Assembly: GCA_963971405.1 (NCBI GenBank)
Contig: OZ020490.1
Span: 2,790,001-2,854,000 of the forward strand
Length of the DNA: 64,000 nucleotides
Origin: Psococerastis gibbosa
Taxonomy: Eukaryota; Arthropoda; Insecta; Psocodea; Psocidae
Direction: 5' to 3'
Shown: piece after piece, positions 1-11,024 of the stretch
Layout: each line of letters opens with the position of its first letter
Position numbering within the stretch: the stretch's first letter is position 1
Translations under genes and position numbers: made by a program
Notes under the pieces: model-generated
What the model was told of the DNA's origin: nothing
Databases searched by the model: none
What the model saw: only the letters and a program-made list of their open reading frames with translations

Positions 1-846
1 CTCAGCATTTTGATGTATGGTATGAGTCTGGTTTTGACTATGATTATTTAATTTGGTTCTTAAAAAAAATAAATTAAAAAAAATTTAAATAAAGGGATGA
101 AATCGGAAGGGAGGAGTTCAATTCTGTGGCCAATTGGTGTTAGTGAAGGTCACTCATCATATTTAAATGTAGAAGAGTATTCCTTTTAAGGGGAGTGTCA
201 CTATTTATACTATATCCCACTTTGAAGCCAGGATTTTATTTTGAGGGCCCAGGGTTGGGCGAAATCTGTTCCCTGGTGCACCCCCCCCTCTCCTTGACGA
301 AAGCTTAAAGTATCGCTATGGTACAGACCACGGCCGTAGCCAAGGGGTGTTCATGGGGGTTCAACCCCCCCCCCCCCCCCGAAATGAAATGGCTTGAAAC
401 TAGATAGAATTGGATTTTGAGAGGAGAAATAGAAACTACTATGTAATATCCAATGAAATTTCTGAAACACCGCCCCCCCCCCCCGAAAAAAAAATCCTGC
501 TACGACCTTGGTACAGACCACAACATAGGTATTAAAATTACGGTAGGTACCCGAATCAGGGGGTCTGAGGAGCTCCCCTGGGGGTTTATTTTGAAAAACA
601 AATTCACGAAACGACGCATTTTGACTTAAAAAACTAAAAAAAAAAAATCAAAACATCAGGGGGATCTCCTCGTGGGAATTGCTTTTGAAAAGATAGGGAG
701 TCTACGCATTTTGACATAGCAGTAAAATATAGATTTTACAGCACCAGCCCCCCCCCCCCCCCCCTTCAATCCGCCAATATATGAAATTTGATTTTGCAAA
801 AAAAAAAAAAAAAAAACTGATATTGGGGTTGTCTGACTTGTTCTAT

Positions 847-882
<36 letters not shown>

Positions 883-1098
883 TTTTTAAATAAAAAGGTC
901 AGTTGCATACAAACAATTAATGATTGCATCCGATTGACCTCATCAGTCGTTAATAAATTCGTTTCACTAACTAACTAATTTAATATGCTTAATAGGCTAT
1001 GCACGTGTTGAGTTACGACACGTGCCCGAACGCATGGTCTATAGAGACTCGCGCAAGTACAAGCTCGCTACCTCCTTGCCACCAAAGCCGATAACTTA
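1..1098. other. Repeat-rich stretch without a recognised gene
   Basis: No coding region is recognised here. The stretch holds two poly-C runs (about 365-380 and 473-484) and a third near 750-764, an A-run at 799-816, and an ATT microsatellite at 850-876. Short motifs such as a GGGGTCTGAGGAGCTCCCC-like hairpin near 560-585 look like dispersed repeat debris. The ORF starting at 781 is low-complexity (Lys and Ile runs) and is not credible as a gene. Confidence 0.6.
361..512 (+). repeat. Dispersed poly-C-bounded repeat, copy 1
   Basis: This segment of about 150 bp begins and ends with a poly-C run and closes with the phrase AATCCTG..TACG.CCTTG. A second, clearly homologous copy lies at 4784-4929 in the same orientation. 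The shared interior includes GAAATGAAATGGCTTG and CTATGTAATATCCAATG. It is noncoding. The family is not one I recognise. Confidence 0.75.
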
Positions 1099-1734
1099 GG
1101 CGCTTATTCCACCAACGTCAATAGTGATAGTAAATGTAGTATTGGCGGTAATTTCAATTTTCCATTGATACACTCCATTCCACTGTTTTTTTCAACTATT
1201 GATCACTTTTCTTCTAATGACACGTTTGCGCCAAATTTTTGAAATTTGTTTGCATTTGTTTTTTGAAATTTGTTTGTATTTGTTTTCTTCGTACACTTAT
1301 TATTTTTAATAAAACCTAATAATAGTAGGAGATCCGAAGTAAGATCGATCTTCACCGATCTGTTTAATGGATGAAAACTGTTTTATAAACAATCTATTAA
1401 AATGTTTGTACTTAACATATTCCATGACGCCATTTTAGTTTGTTATTGTTTGCAGCGCGTGATTTTACTCTATGATCATTGATCAATTTTAACTATGGCA
1501 TAGAGTAAAATTCAAATTTCCGTTAGGTGCCCATTCCACATACGTACAACGTCAACGAAAAATTGAAAAATGACGTCAAAATGACGTAAATTGACGTGGT
1601 AGCAGAATTTTTAGTATGTCTTTAATGTCTGCTAAAACGTCATTTTTCAATTTTTCGTTGACGTTGTACGTATATGGAATACCCCCCTGAATACTACATT
1701 TACTATCACTATTGACGTTGGTGGAATAAGCGCC
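1099..1734. mobile_element. Foldback MITE with GGCGCTTATTCCACC ends (outer)
   Basis: The first and last roughly 43 bp are inverted repeats of each other (GGCGCTTATTCCACCAACG... at 1099 and its complement ending at 1734). The flanking bases are TTA on the left and TTT on the right, so a 3-bp target duplication is only approximate. A second foldback element is nested at about 1526-1687. No transposase is encoded, so this is a non-autonomous element. Confidence 0.75.
1526..1687. mobile_element. Nested palindromic MITE (GGTGCCCATTCCAC ends)
   Basis: The two halves are near-perfect complements: ACGTACAACGTCAACG at 1551-1566 pairs with CGTTGACGTTGTACGT near 1656-1671. The loop carries the phrase GTGGTAGCAGA, which recurs in other foldback elements of this window at about 3291, 3574 and 24989. 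It is nested near the right end of the 1099-1734 element. It is noncoding. Confidence 0.75.
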
Positions 1735-2018
1735 TTTATGCAACATTTTAATGTTAGACCACCCTCGTATACATTATAATCGCAGCTAAGAAATAATTTG
1801 GAATCAGGCCAACGTGCTGTGTTAAAGTTATGTCTTTCGAATGGCTCATTCTTTGCACATAAAGTTTTACGGCTGTACAATGAGGAATTTTGTACGCTGT
1901 ACTTAAAATTAATAATTTAGAAAAAAACCAGAGCTTTATACCCCACCTGAAGTTCAGTTATTATCTGTGCATTATGTTTGGGGGATCATCCTGATGTTAA
2001 TATCCCCCATTTGGGCTT

Positions 2019-2107
2019 TTGATGAGCGTTGATGAATATGACGATGATGGTGATGATGTTGACGATGATGGTGATGATGATGGTGTTGATGTTGATGATG
2101 ATATTAT
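2019..2107 (+). repeat. GAT/GGT trinucleotide-rich microsatellite
   Basis: An imperfect GATGATGGTGATGATGTTGAC run would encode an Asp/Val tract if translated. There is no domain, splice context or conserved neighbour, so it is best read as an imperfect microsatellite rather than a gene. Confidence 0.7.
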
Positions 2108-2459
2108 GGACATTATTCTAACAGTCCTTCTCAAGGCCTTAGCCAGGATTTTTTTCCGGGGTGGCTGTGCTGTAGCGTCTGTAATCCTATCTAGGGTAAA
2201 TTAATTTCTTGATAATTCAATTGTAGAGTGTATACATTAGAAGTTACGGTGTTACTCGTATCATACACGATAGTATAGGACTATAGGCACATCAAGCGTC
2301 AATTATACGAGTCAAGGCCGTACCCATGGGGCGGGGGAGGGTAGGGGGGTGAGGTTAGGGGCTGAAACCCCCAGATTTAAAAAAAAAAAATAACCTCATG
2401 CATCATGGTTCAAATCTCATTTAAATTATGGCATTGATACATATACACTGACCTCTCAA

Positions 2460-2720
2460 CATCTGCTTGCACCTCTCAAAAGCCTACAGGATGCTATTGT
2501 TAAAGTTCTTGTACCTAAGAAAGCTAGTTGCAGAGACATTAAAGACGACTATATGTTTCTAGATATTTTGCCTCTGTCACTACAAAGCAAATATCGTATG
2601 GCGCAGTTATATACAATTTCGATGGAAGGTTTAAAGACGTGAAAAAGCTCTTTGACAGAAATCTTTTATTCCCTTGCTTCGATCTACCAGATTTAGAAAC
2701 AAACATGGCAAAAGAGCCTT
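2460..2720 (+). pseudogene. LINE reverse-transcriptase C-terminal fragment
   Basis: One frame gives QDAIVKVLVPKKASCRDI followed by a FLDILPLSLQSKYRMAQLY-like stretch. This is the pattern found after the RT domain of Jockey/CR1-type LINEs. The same module (YSFLDILPVGKLYKYPII) is seen in the LINE fragment at 27165-27669, so both probably derive from related elements. The fragment has no RT core and degrades at both sides. Confidence 0.5.
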
Positions 2721-3245
2721 AAAGTACTTAAATTCCTGAACTATTCAACAGTATTCCAAAAAATCTTCTCACGCACAAGAAAGTTTCAGAATGTAAAAAA
2801 AACTTAAATTTTTTTTTCTCTTCTAAAATGTAGCAGTACGATGGATTCTTGTTTTGTTTCTTTTTTGATAACATAAAAGCATTTTCTTGGGACCCATGAG
2901 GTCCAATTGAAGTGTACAATTGTTTTGTTTTTTATTCAAATATATGCACCCTGCCGACCGGGTAGGCGGTAGGGGGAAAAAAACACTCACAAACCACCCC
3001 CGCCCCCCATTAATAATCCTGTGTACAGTGACGGATCTTCAGGGGGGGGGTCAGGGGGTCATGACCCCTAAATGATTAAATTCATATAAGATACATAGTA
3101 ATTTTTTGTGTGGATAAAACTCAACTTTTCAACAAAAAAATTACCTTTTTAACTTACAAAAAAATTGTGACCCCCCCCCCCCCCCCTAACTTTTCCACTG
3201 GATCCACCCTTGCCTGGGTAAGGCCTTGATGCGAGTCAATACTAA

Positions 3246-3629
3246 GGCACCCATTCCATTGGCCGGCTAGGGCTATTTACAAAAACAGTGACGTGGTAGC
3301 AGACATTCAAGACTTAGGCGGGGTTTCCAACGACCTCGCAATGCAGAATTGACGGAAATGTTTATTTTCCTCTATGCCATAGTTAAAATTGATCAATGAT
3401 CATACAGTAAAATCACAAACAAACAAACTAAAATTAAAAAATGGCGTCATGGTATATATTAAGAACAAACATTTTAATAGATTTCTATAAAATGAAAAAT
3501 TCTAATTTCCGTCAAAGTCATTTGCATTCTGCAATGCGAGGTCGGTGGAAACGGCACCCAAGTCTTGACTGTCTGCTACCACGTCACCGTTTTTGGAAAT
3601 AGCCCTAGCCGGTCAGTGGAATGGGCACC
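3246..3629. mobile_element. Foldback MITE (GGCACCCATTCCA ends, ~100-bp arms)
   Basis: The left arm (GGCACCCATTCCATTGGCCGG...) and the complement of the right arm (GGTGCCCATTCCACTGACCGG...) agree over about 100 bp. Both arms include GGCTAGGGCTATTT, GTGACGTGGTAGCAGACA and the phrase TTTCCA.CGACCTCGCA. The element has no ORF. It shares end signature and internal phrases with the elements at 1526-1687 and 24939-25078. Confidence 0.85.
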
Positions 3630-3639
3630 TTATTGCCCC

Positions 3640-5750
3640 TTACCCGGGGTTACTCGACAAGAAAAACAGTGAAGTGATGTGATTATTATTATAATTATTG
3701 TAATATGGTTGATTAAATCAACAAAAAAATAGAGGAATATTTCTTCTACTTTCAGTGGCGTCTCGTGGGGCCAAATTTGGGGAAGGCTACAGGCCTACAG
3801 GTATAGTATTTCACGGGGCCCATCAAATTAAAAGCATCCTCCTCATAGATGTTCTTCTTATTTAAATAGCTAAGTAGGTACCTTATGAAATTTTTGTTGC
3901 TGACCAGCCAGGATATATTTGGACAAGCGGGAACGCGGAGCAATATCCTTCATTTAAACAGACAAATTTAATTAAACATAACAAAATCCTATAATTTATA
4001 AATCTGCCAAATATGCATTACATGGGTTAAGTCCAAGGACGGATACAGGGGGGGGGGGTAGCTGCCCCCCCCCCCCAAATTTGGTAAATCTATAAATCTA
4101 TTGTAAATTAATTTATTACGCTCTGATTTAATCGTTCCTACATATGTCTTTTGACCCCCAACTACCCCCCTCCCCAAAATGGGCTGGATCCGTCCCTGGT
4201 TAAGTCCCTACTATACCTGAGGAATGTTTCAAAAAGGTGTTGATGCTGACCAGCCAGCAGTATAGCTGAGTAAGCGGGGAGATGTTGGGGGCATTATATT
4301 GTGTTTACAAAACAATAATTCATTTTTCCCCGGTCGGGGCCATTTTGAGCACGCACGGCTGGCTTGGAATTGATTTGTTATTTTTCAACTCTGTGACAAA
4401 TAATCCTCTGGGATTTCATATTGCCCAACTCCTGCCACCCATATCGCGTGTGCCCCCCCCCCTCAACTTTTCAATTCTGATGCCTTGCTGTTTAATTATT
4501 GCGTTTTTTTTTACTGGAGGTAAAAATGAACGTCTTTCTTATTTAAATCCGTTGTTTAATGCCGAGGTCCTGAGGTGAGTGGATACAGTCGAGTTGCTCC
4601 TGATGGTTAAGAAACAGTAACTTGTGACAGTGCGCATATCTTGGAGAGATTGTGTCCCTAATGCCGAGGGCCGGACGGGATGCAGGGGTTCCCGACGCCC
4701 CACCTTCCGAAATATTATACAATAGATAGAATAATGGAGTTTTAAATATATAGAGGTTTACCTCTCCTCTGGTGCCACCAGATGAACCCCCCCCCCCTGA
4801 AATGAAATGGCTTGACACTAGATAGAATCGGATTTTGAGAGGAAAAATAAAAACTACTATGTAATATCCAATGAAATTTCTGAACAACCCCCCCCCCCCC
4901 CCCGAAAGAAAATCCTGGCTACGGCCTTGCTCCCAAAAATCTTAAATGTCTTGGACTCTAGGACAGATCTACACCATAACTCACCACACCTGCCGCGCAT
5001 GCGCTGCCAACAATAATAAATCACGCGAACTTTGCACTATAAATTAACACTCCAACCCGTTTCTTGTTATTGCCGCCTAAAATCTCAACTGATACTAACC
5101 ATCTTAGCTGACCTCACCAATGGATCAGTGATCATTGGAATGATAAGAAGATGCCTCCTTTTGGTTTTACTAGCAGATGTGGCTCGTCTTCTTGTAGGCT
5201 ATAGAATGACCTAATCGCGTAGCCTACTACTACAATAGGCCTTTTCATATTCACAATTGAGCCCAATGGCATTTCATTGTGACTTCATTTGGGCCAAGTG
5301 TTTAAGGGGGAATGACATATTTCGGCTTTGTAGACAATTATTTGGAACATATATGGTAAACTGAACAATTAGAACTGATAGAAAGGAAGTTCGGCTAGCA
5401 ATATATATATAGATAGTGACCAAGGCCGTAAACAATGTTTACGTAATTTATTAATGAAAGTTCATTCTATCCAGTGTTCAAATTTATATAAATTTAATCC
5501 AATTCTTCAAACAATACAGGCTTACATAAAATGATAAATTATTGTATCCCTAAAATAGAAAATTAAATTTAAATTTGTGTAAAGTCCTTTTATTTCGGGG
5601 GGTGGTCCAAGGGGTCGGGACCCCCCTCCTTTTATTTCGGGAGGGGGGGTCTGGACCCCTTGGACCACCCCCCTGGGCACGGCCATGGAATCATCGACCA
5701 AATGGTTGAAAGAAGCTATCATCGTCATTATTCTAATGCCACGCAGGCGT
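3640..5750. other. Degraded repeat stretch without a recognised gene
   Basis: No gene is supported. The stretch contains several poly-C or poly-G runs (about 4049-4076, 4453-4461, 4788-4797, 4887-4903), a hAT-like terminal phrase CAGTGGCG at 3754, and a short palindrome at about 5598-5672 (GGGGGTGGTCCAAGGGGTC and its complement). The ORFs in this part are low-complexity or lack any recognisable domain. Confidence 0.55.
4784..4929 (+). repeat. Dispersed poly-C-bounded repeat, copy 2
   Basis: This is the second copy of the segment at 361-512, in the same orientation and with the same poly-C borders and the same AATCCTGGCTACGGCCTTG close. The interior differs by scattered substitutions. The tract lengths differ between the copies, as expected of mononucleotide slippage. 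Confidence 0.75.
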
Positions 5751-5851
5751 ATTTACTCGGCAATTAGGGTTGCCAACTTTTTTTTCTCGAAATAAAGTAC
5801 ATCTGACTTTTGAGAAGGAAAATAAAGAGTACAGCATTTCAAAAAAGAGTA

Positions 5852-6238
5852 TGTAGCTAGTCGAAGGACGATGCAATTGAATAGGCAGTGTAGACTTGAA
5901 TTGGTTTGTATTGCAGTGCTTCGACTCATGTTAGAGTAATTTAACACACAGTGGTTACAATATGAGCTGTGAGACGAGAACGATACATGCTTACAATTAA
6001 TATTGAATTTGATCCAGCCTGCTTTCATATAGAAAAACCAACTCTGTGTCCACAGCTAAAGGAGCTGATGAGACACAGAGGGTAGATTAAAGATATTATT
6101 GAATAAGAGAAATAAATACGTAAAAGGAAGATTGAGGAATATTGAATTATCTGAATGTGAACAGCGCCATCTACCGGGAAAAAGGTGAAGCTGGAAGCAG
6201 ACTGGTTATTACACATGTGGGACTAAGTGGTCCCCACA
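5852..6238 (-). repeat. 3' LTR of the gypsy element
   Basis: This 387-bp direct repeat of 10638-11024 has TG...CA ends when read on the minus strand and directly follows the polypurine tract. I saw no difference between the two LTR copies on reading them side by side. Confidence 0.95.
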
Positions 6239-6251
6239 TTACCCCCCTCCT
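6239..6251 (-). promoter_or_regulatory. Polypurine tract of the gypsy element
   Basis: On the minus strand the sequence AGGAGGGGGGTAA lies immediately before the TGTGGGG start of the 3' LTR. It would prime plus-strand DNA synthesis. It overlaps the pol stop codon (TAG at 6252-6250). Confidence 0.8.
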
Positions 6252-9200
6252 AAGACTGGAAGTCGGAGAAATGTCGTGGAACGTGGACGTGACGACCTGA
6301 GCGAGTGGTGCGAGTCGGTGGTGTCGGCACGACGTCAGTGGCAGGAAGTGGTGAGGAGACCTTCTCCTGAGGTTTATCTTGAGCAGGATGCTGATGCGGG
6401 GGGTTGATCGTAGACTGGTGAGACGGTTCGTCTGTACTGGCATTAATGTAGGCCGGCTTGACCCTGTCCATTGACACAGTAACCGCACGACCGCGGCTTG
6501 AAATCGTAACTGTTTTGTCGGTGCGACTTAACACAGGGAATGGTCCCGCATAAGGACGTTCGAGGGAAGCACGGACGTGGTCTTGTCTCACGAAAACGTG
6601 CGTGGCCTTGGCAAGGTCTTGTGGGATGAATGTTTGATGAGCCCCGTGTCTCTTGACGCGAGTGGGGCGTAGTGAGTCGAATTTCCTTCGAAGTGAGATG
6701 AGAGTGTCCGCCGGACTCTCTTTTGAAGGAGGAGTTGTCAGCATCTGTCCTGGTAGTTTTAATGGTTCACCATAGACCAGATCTGCTGGAGAAGCTTGAA
6801 GATCTTTCTTAAGAGTGGCGCGCATGCCCAGTAAAACTAGCGGAAGGGCTTCCGTCCATTTGTCATTGGCATGACACATAATGGAGGCTTTGAGTGAGCG
6901 GTGCATACGCTCTACCATGCCGTTGGATGCAGGGTGGTAACTGGTAGTCCGTGCATGGTGAAATCCGCATAATCGGGCCAGGTCAGCAAACAAATGGCTC
7001 TCAAACTGTCGGCCGCGATCTGTAGTAATTGTCTCCGGGCACCCAAACCGGCTGATCCAGCAGGAAATGAGGGTTCTGGCGACGTTTTCGGCGGTGATGT
7101 TCACCATAGGAGCGGCTTCCGGCCATCGCGTGAAACGGTCAACGAGTGTTAGCAAATACGTGTAGCCTTCCGACGGTGGTAATGGGCCTACAATGTCGAG
7201 GTGTATGTGCTGAAACCGTCGGTCAGGCTGAGTAAAGGTTCCAATCGCAGTGAGGGTGTGTCGATGTATCTTGGACAATTGACAGTTGACACACAGACGA
7301 GCCCAGGCGCGGCAATCCTTACGGATAGAAGGCCATATGTAGCGTTGGGCAACCAGGTTAGCAGACGCTGCTATTCCTGGGTGATGTAGGCTGTGTAGGT
7401 GCTCGAAAAGTTGTCGACGTAATGGTTTGGGCACAAATGGGCGTTGTATGTCTTGACTAGAATCGCACGTAAGGACTGAATCAGAGCCCGGAATGGGAAC
7501 ATCAACGAGGATGAGGGACGTCTTTCTACTGGACCGAAGCTCTTTGAGTTCTCTGTCGTCTTTCTGAGCAGAAGAAAGTTGCTCAGGAGATACGGGAGTA
7601 GAGATTGCTTCGATTCTTGAGAATGCATCAGCGGCCAAGTTGTCCTGCCCAGCGATGTATTGGATGTCCGTGGTGAATTGAGAGACGAATTCCATTTGCC
7701 GCATTTGGCGAGGTGAGCAACTTGTTTTTGGATTCTGAAAAGCGTGCGTCAACGGTTTGTGATCGGTATATACGACAAAAGCGCGCGCTTCTAGCAAGTA
7801 TCGGAAATGACGAATGGCGTCGTGTACCGCAAGCAATTCGCGATCGTAGGCGGACCATGTTCGTTGGTTTTCTTTAAGTTTCTGCGAGAAGAATGCCAAT
7901 GGCTGCCAATGATCGTTGATCCGTTGTTGGACTGTAGCTCCGATACTGGTGTCTGATGCATCTGTGACTAGTGCAATCGGAGCCGTATGATCTGGATGCG
8001 CGAGTAGGGTGATGCGTGCCAGACTGTGTTTGCATGAGCTGAAAGCTTCGGTAAGCTTTGTTGTCCATGGTATCGTAGCGTTCCCTTTTACCTTGTCTCC
8101 AGATAACAACGTGTTGAGTGGTGCTTGTTCGTTGGCTGCATTTGGTAGGAACCGGCGGTAGTAGTTAATCATGCCAAGGAAACGGCGTAGATCTTTGAAT
8201 GTCTTTGGAAGAGGGTATTCAGTGAGTGCCTTTACCCTGTCTGGTAGGGCTTGTGTGCCTTCTGCTGACACGAGGTAACCAAGAAAGCTGATTGACCCAA
8301 CGCCGAGGGTACACTTGCTAGGATTAATGACCAGGCCATATTCTCGGAATCGTTGGAAGAGTTGACGTAGGTGTGATTCGTGCTCCTGCTTATCACTCGA
8401 TGCAACCAGTACGTCGTCGATGTATGAATATGCCCACGGGAGGTCGCGTAGGATGTTATCCATGAAGCGTTGGAAGGTTTGAGCAGCATTGCGAAGACCG
8501 AATGTCATGAATGGGAATTCGAAAAGGCCGAACGGAGTATTTATTGCTGTCTTTGGAATGTCACCATTGGAAACTGGTATCTGGGTGAATGCTTTGACCA
8601 GGTCTATTTTGCTGAATACGGTTTTTCCTCGCAATTCTGCACTGAAATCTGCGATGTGGCGGACTGGGTACGCATCAGGAATTGTTCGAGCATTGAGCCG
8701 TCTGTAGTCCCCGCATGGGCGCCATGAATGGTCGCTTTTAGGTACTAGGTGTAATGGTGAGGCCCATGGGCTGTCGGACGGACGACATACGCCGGTCTGG
8801 ATCATGTCGTTGAACTCCTTTTTGGCGATAATAAACTTGTCCGGGGCCAACCGGCGTGGGCGAGCGGAGACGGGAGGTCCGTCTGTCGTTCTAATGTAGT
8901 GGACCGTGGAGTGTTTGACCTGGTCTGTGGGTTGTCTCGGCCGCGTGAGGTCGCTAAACTCCTCAATTATTACTTTTAGACTGGCCGGGGTACTGTGCGG
9001 TATTGTTAAGGTAGAAACGCTAGGTTGCTTGGAGGGGCTTTGACACAGGTTCGCCTTGCGATGCGTTGTCCCGTCGATCAGCTTTGAGTTCTGGAGATCC
9101 ACCAGCAAATTAGAGGCTGCGAGAAAGTCTGCACCGATGATGGGTTGCGTGACATCGGCAATGATGAAATTCCAACGGAAACTGCGTCGTAATCCTAGGT

Positions 9201-9513
9201 CCAGTTGTTGAGCTGTTGTTCCGTACGTATTGATGATTGTGCCATTGGCGGCAGTCAGCTCGAGTTGAGTACGACGGAGCGGTAGGTTGAGACGGGCACG
9301 TGGAAAAACGCAGATGTCGGACCCTGTGTCAATGAGATAACGTATCTTAGTGCAAGGGTCCGTGATAAGAAGGCGATGTGAGGTTTTAAGCAGGTGTGTA
9401 GTGGCGCAGGCAGGTCCTGCCTTTACTGGCTGCGATCGTCGTTTTTCGGAAATCTGCATGGCTGCTGGCACTTTCTGGCCTTCCTGCCATAGGTTTGGTG
9501 GTAAAAACACCAA
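6250..9513 (-). CDS. pol: Gypsy Pol polyprotein (protease, RT, RNase H, integrase)
   Basis: The frame of 1087 residues is uninterrupted. The aspartic protease motif DTGS is at residues 62-65 and the reverse transcriptase catalytic box YIDD at 364-367. RNase H acidic residues fall near D518, E559 and D584. The integrase has an HHCC zinc-binding module (H707, H711, C741, C744) and a D-D-35-E catalytic triad at D773, D832 and E868. All key residues are present, so the enzyme set looks functional. The first ATG at 9513 is probably not the true start: pol overlaps gag by about 90 bp in the -1 frame, so a Gag-Pol fusion through -1 frameshifting is inferred. Confidence 0.95.
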   Translation of the reverse strand: MVFLPPNLWQEGQKVPAAMQISEKRRSQPVKAGPACATTHLLKTSHRLLITDPCTKIRYLIDTGSDICVFPRARLNLPLRRTQLELTAANGTIINTYGTTAQQLDLGLRRSFRWNFIIADVTQPIIGADFLAASNLLVDLQNSKLIDGTTHRKANLCQSPSKQPSVSTLTIPHSTPASLKVIIEEFSDLTRPRQPTDQVKHSTVHYIRTTDGPPVSARPRRLAPDKFIIAKKEFNDMIQTGVCRPSDSPWASPLHLVPKSDHSWRPCGDYRRLNARTIPDAYPVRHIADFSAELRGKTVFSKIDLVKAFTQIPVSNGDIPKTAINTPFGLFEFPFMTFGLRNAAQTFQRFMDNILRDLPWAYSYIDDVLVASSDKQEHESHLRQLFQRFREYGLVINPSKCTLGVGSISFLGYLVSAEGTQALPDRVKALTEYPLPKTFKDLRRFLGMINYYRRFLPNAANEQAPLNTLLSGDKVKGNATIPWTTKLTEAFSSCKHSLARITLLAHPDHTAPIALVTDASDTSIGATVQQRINDHWQPLAFFSQKLKENQRTWSAYDRELLAVHDAIRHFRYLLEARAFVVYTDHKPLTHAFQNPKTSCSPRQMRQMEFVSQFTTDIQYIAGQDNLAADAFSRIEAISTPVSPEQLSSAQKDDRELKELRSSRKTSLILVDVPIPGSDSVLTCDSSQDIQRPFVPKPLRRQLFEHLHSLHHPGIAASANLVAQRYIWPSIRKDCRAWARLCVNCQLSKIHRHTLTAIGTFTQPDRRFQHIHLDIVGPLPPSEGYTYLLTLVDRFTRWPEAAPMVNITAENVARTLISCWISRFGCPETITTDRGRQFESHLFADLARLCGFHHARTTSYHPASNGMVERMHRSLKASIMCHANDKWTEALPLVLLGMRATLKKDLQASPADLVYGEPLKLPGQMLTTPPSKESPADTLISLRRKFDSLRPTRVKRHGAHQTFIPQDLAKATHVFVRQDHVRASLERPYAGPFPVLSRTDKTVTISSRGRAVTVSMDRVKPAYINASTDEPSHQSTINPPHQHPAQDKPQEKVSSPLPATDVVPTPPTRTTRSGRHVHVPRHFSDFQS

Positions 9514-10313
9514 GTTGGGTCTTGTTTAGGCGCTGGTGAACGGAACTGGCGCTGAAACCGTGGCTGTGTGGCACGTTGTCCGTATCTGTCGGCGAACTGT
9601 GCCTGTAGAGCCGCGACGTTCTCTGTTAACGTCTTCAATAGGTCCACAGGGGCCATTGTGCACTCAAGAATCCGGTCACGTGTTGCTGAATTGATGGTGG
9701 CCATCTTGTCGGCGAGGTTCGCGACGTCATCTAGTGACAGGTGATCATGACCGATGATTGCCAATTGTATAGCGTGCGGGAGGCGAGACGTCCAAATGGT
9801 GCGTAAAACCGAGTCTGATATGGCTTTCTCTGCGAGGGCCCGCAGTCTCCGGAGAAAAGAGCTGGGAGTTTTGTCCCCTAGGTCTTCCGACATTAGTAGC
9901 CGAATGCGACTGCTTGCTGGAAGACTCATTCGTTGGATTAATTGCGTTTTTAGCTCAGTGTATGGGTTTACTGGTACTGGGGCAGCTAACAAATCTGAGA
10001 TCTCGCTGAGGGTACTTTGGTCGAGCGCTGAAAGGACGTGGTAATATTTCGTCGTTTCCATTGTGACCCCAGCAAGTGCGAACTGAGCCTCCGCTTGAGT
10101 GAACCACAGTGCCGGTGACAGGTTGGCCGACTGTGTCCAGAAGGGTGGAAGCTTGACCGAGACTGCCATCGTACTAGCAGGGCCTGTCATCTTGGTTGTA
10201 GCCGTGGGTGTCGGTGTTGTGGCTGTAGCAGTTGTAGCTGTAGCGGTTGTTACTGCAATGGTTGTGGCTGTGCTGCTGCGGTGAATATGTAGCTGCTCCG
10301 GGGTGGTTTCCAC
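9423..10313 (-). CDS. gag: Gypsy Gag with CHCC zinc motif
   Basis: The frame of 296 residues begins with a Thr/Ala-rich stretch (residues 10-45) and continues with a helical capsid-like region containing [15 protein letters not shown]. Near the C-terminus there is a C-X2-H-X9-C-X3-C motif (C269, H272, C282, C286) in place of the usual CCHC knuckle. From family knowledge this CHCC arrangement is the mark of the CsRn1/Kabuki group of Metaviridae-type elements. The reading frame ends inside pol, in the frame one base upstream. It should package the element RNA. Confidence 0.9.
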   Translation of the reverse strand: METTPEQLHIHRSSTATTIAVTTATATTATATTPTPTATTKMTGPASTMAVSVKLPPFWTQSANLSPALWFTQAEAQFALAGVTMETTKYYHVLSALDQSTLSEISDLLAAPVPVNPYTELKTQLIQRMSLPASSRIRLLMSEDLGDKTPSSFLRRLRALAEKAISDSVLRTIWTSRLPHAIQLAIIGHDHLSLDDVANLADKMATINSATRDRILECTMAPVDLLKTLTENVAALQAQFADRYGQRATQPRFQRQFRSPAPKQDPTWCFYHQTYGRKARKCQQPCRFPKNDDRSQ

Positions 10314-10329
10314 CGCCTATGGCCGGATG

Positions 10330-10612
10330 AGACGTTCTGAAGGCTGGAACTGGAACTGGAACGGGCTGGAAGCTGGAACTGGCTGGAAGCTGGAACTGGA
10401 ACTGGCTGGAACTGGAACTGGCTGGAACTGGAACTGGCTGGAAGCTGGAACTGACTGGAACTGACTGGAACTGGCTGGAACTGGGACTGGAACTGGCTGG
10501 AACTGGAACTGGCTGGAACTGGAACTGGCTGGAAGCTGGAACTGGCTGGAACTGGGACTGGAACTGGCTGGAACTGGAGCTGGAAGCCTGGAACTGGAAT
10601 CTGGAAGGCTGC
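10330..10612 (-). repeat. CTGGAACTGG-type minisatellite in the gypsy leader
   Basis: Roughly 280 bp consist of variants of CTGGAACTGGAA and CTGGCTGGAACTGG (plus-strand sense). They lie between the primer-binding site and the gag start. The repeat is open in several frames (giving Gln/Phe, Ser/Pro/Val runs), but none of these is gag, so it is probably untranslated leader. Such an array is not an expected part of the gypsy structure. Confidence 0.85.
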
Positions 10613-10619
10613 TTGTTCC

Positions 10620-10637
10620 GTCGTCGAGGGTCACCAA
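10620..10637 (-). promoter_or_regulatory. Primer-binding site of the gypsy element (tRNA-Trp-like)
   Basis: Directly after the 5' LTR, the minus strand reads TTGGTGACCCTCGACG. Apart from one base this follows TGGTGACCCCGACG, the complement of the 3' end of insect tRNA-Trp. Trp priming is the rule in the CsRn1 group, which agrees with the Gag motif. Confidence 0.65.
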
Positions 10638-11024
10638 TGTAGCTAGTCGAAGGACGATGCAATTGAATAGGCAGTGTAGACTTGAATTGGTTTGTATTGC
10701 AGTGCTTCGACTCATGTTAGAGTAATTTAACACACAGTGGTTACAATATGAGCTGTGAGACGAGAACGATACATGCTTACAATTAATATTGAATTTGATC
10801 CAGCCTGCTTTCATATAGAAAAACCAACTCTGTGTCCACAGCTAAAGGAGCTGATGAGACACAGAGGGTAGATTAAAGATATTATTGAATAAGAGAAATA
10901 AATACGTAAAAGGAAGATTGAGGAATATTGAATTATCTGAATGTGAACAGCGCCATCTACCGGGAAAAAGGTGAAGCTGGAAGCAGACTGGTTATTACAC
11001 ATGTGGGACTAAGTGGTCCCCACA
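10638..11024 (-). repeat. 5' LTR of the gypsy element
   Basis: This 387-bp copy matches 5852-6238 and would hold the promoter of the element. It is followed outward by the AGTA target duplication at 11025-11028. Confidence 0.95.

Larger units (their letters stand above)
5852..11024 (-). mobile_element. Ty3/gypsy LTR retrotransposon, CsRn1/Kabuki-like, apparently intact
   Basis: This 5173-bp element is bounded by two 387-bp LTRs (10638-11024 and 5852-6238) that look identical by eye and begin TG and end CA. A 4-bp target duplication AGTA flanks it (5848-5851 and 11025-11028). Internally, read on the minus strand, it has a tRNA-Trp-like primer-binding site, a minisatellite leader, gag, pol in the -1 frame, and a polypurine tract. 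Domain order protease-RT-RNase H-integrase is that of Ty3/gypsy elements. No env is present. Identical LTRs and open frames imply very recent insertion. Confidence 0.95.

Noticed and set aside
2019..2204. Asp-rich ORF as an acidic protein
   Set aside because: It is a GAT microsatellite with no conserved context.
6250..9513. Plus-strand ORFs across the gypsy pol region (for example 7201-7389, 8470-8727)
   Set aside because: They are shadows of the pol frame on the opposite strand and have no domain of their own.
10174..10814. Gln/Phe/Pro/Ser-rich ORFs through the leader minisatellite and LTR
   Set aside because: They read through the LTR and primer site of the gypsy element and change with repeat length, so they are not credible proteins.
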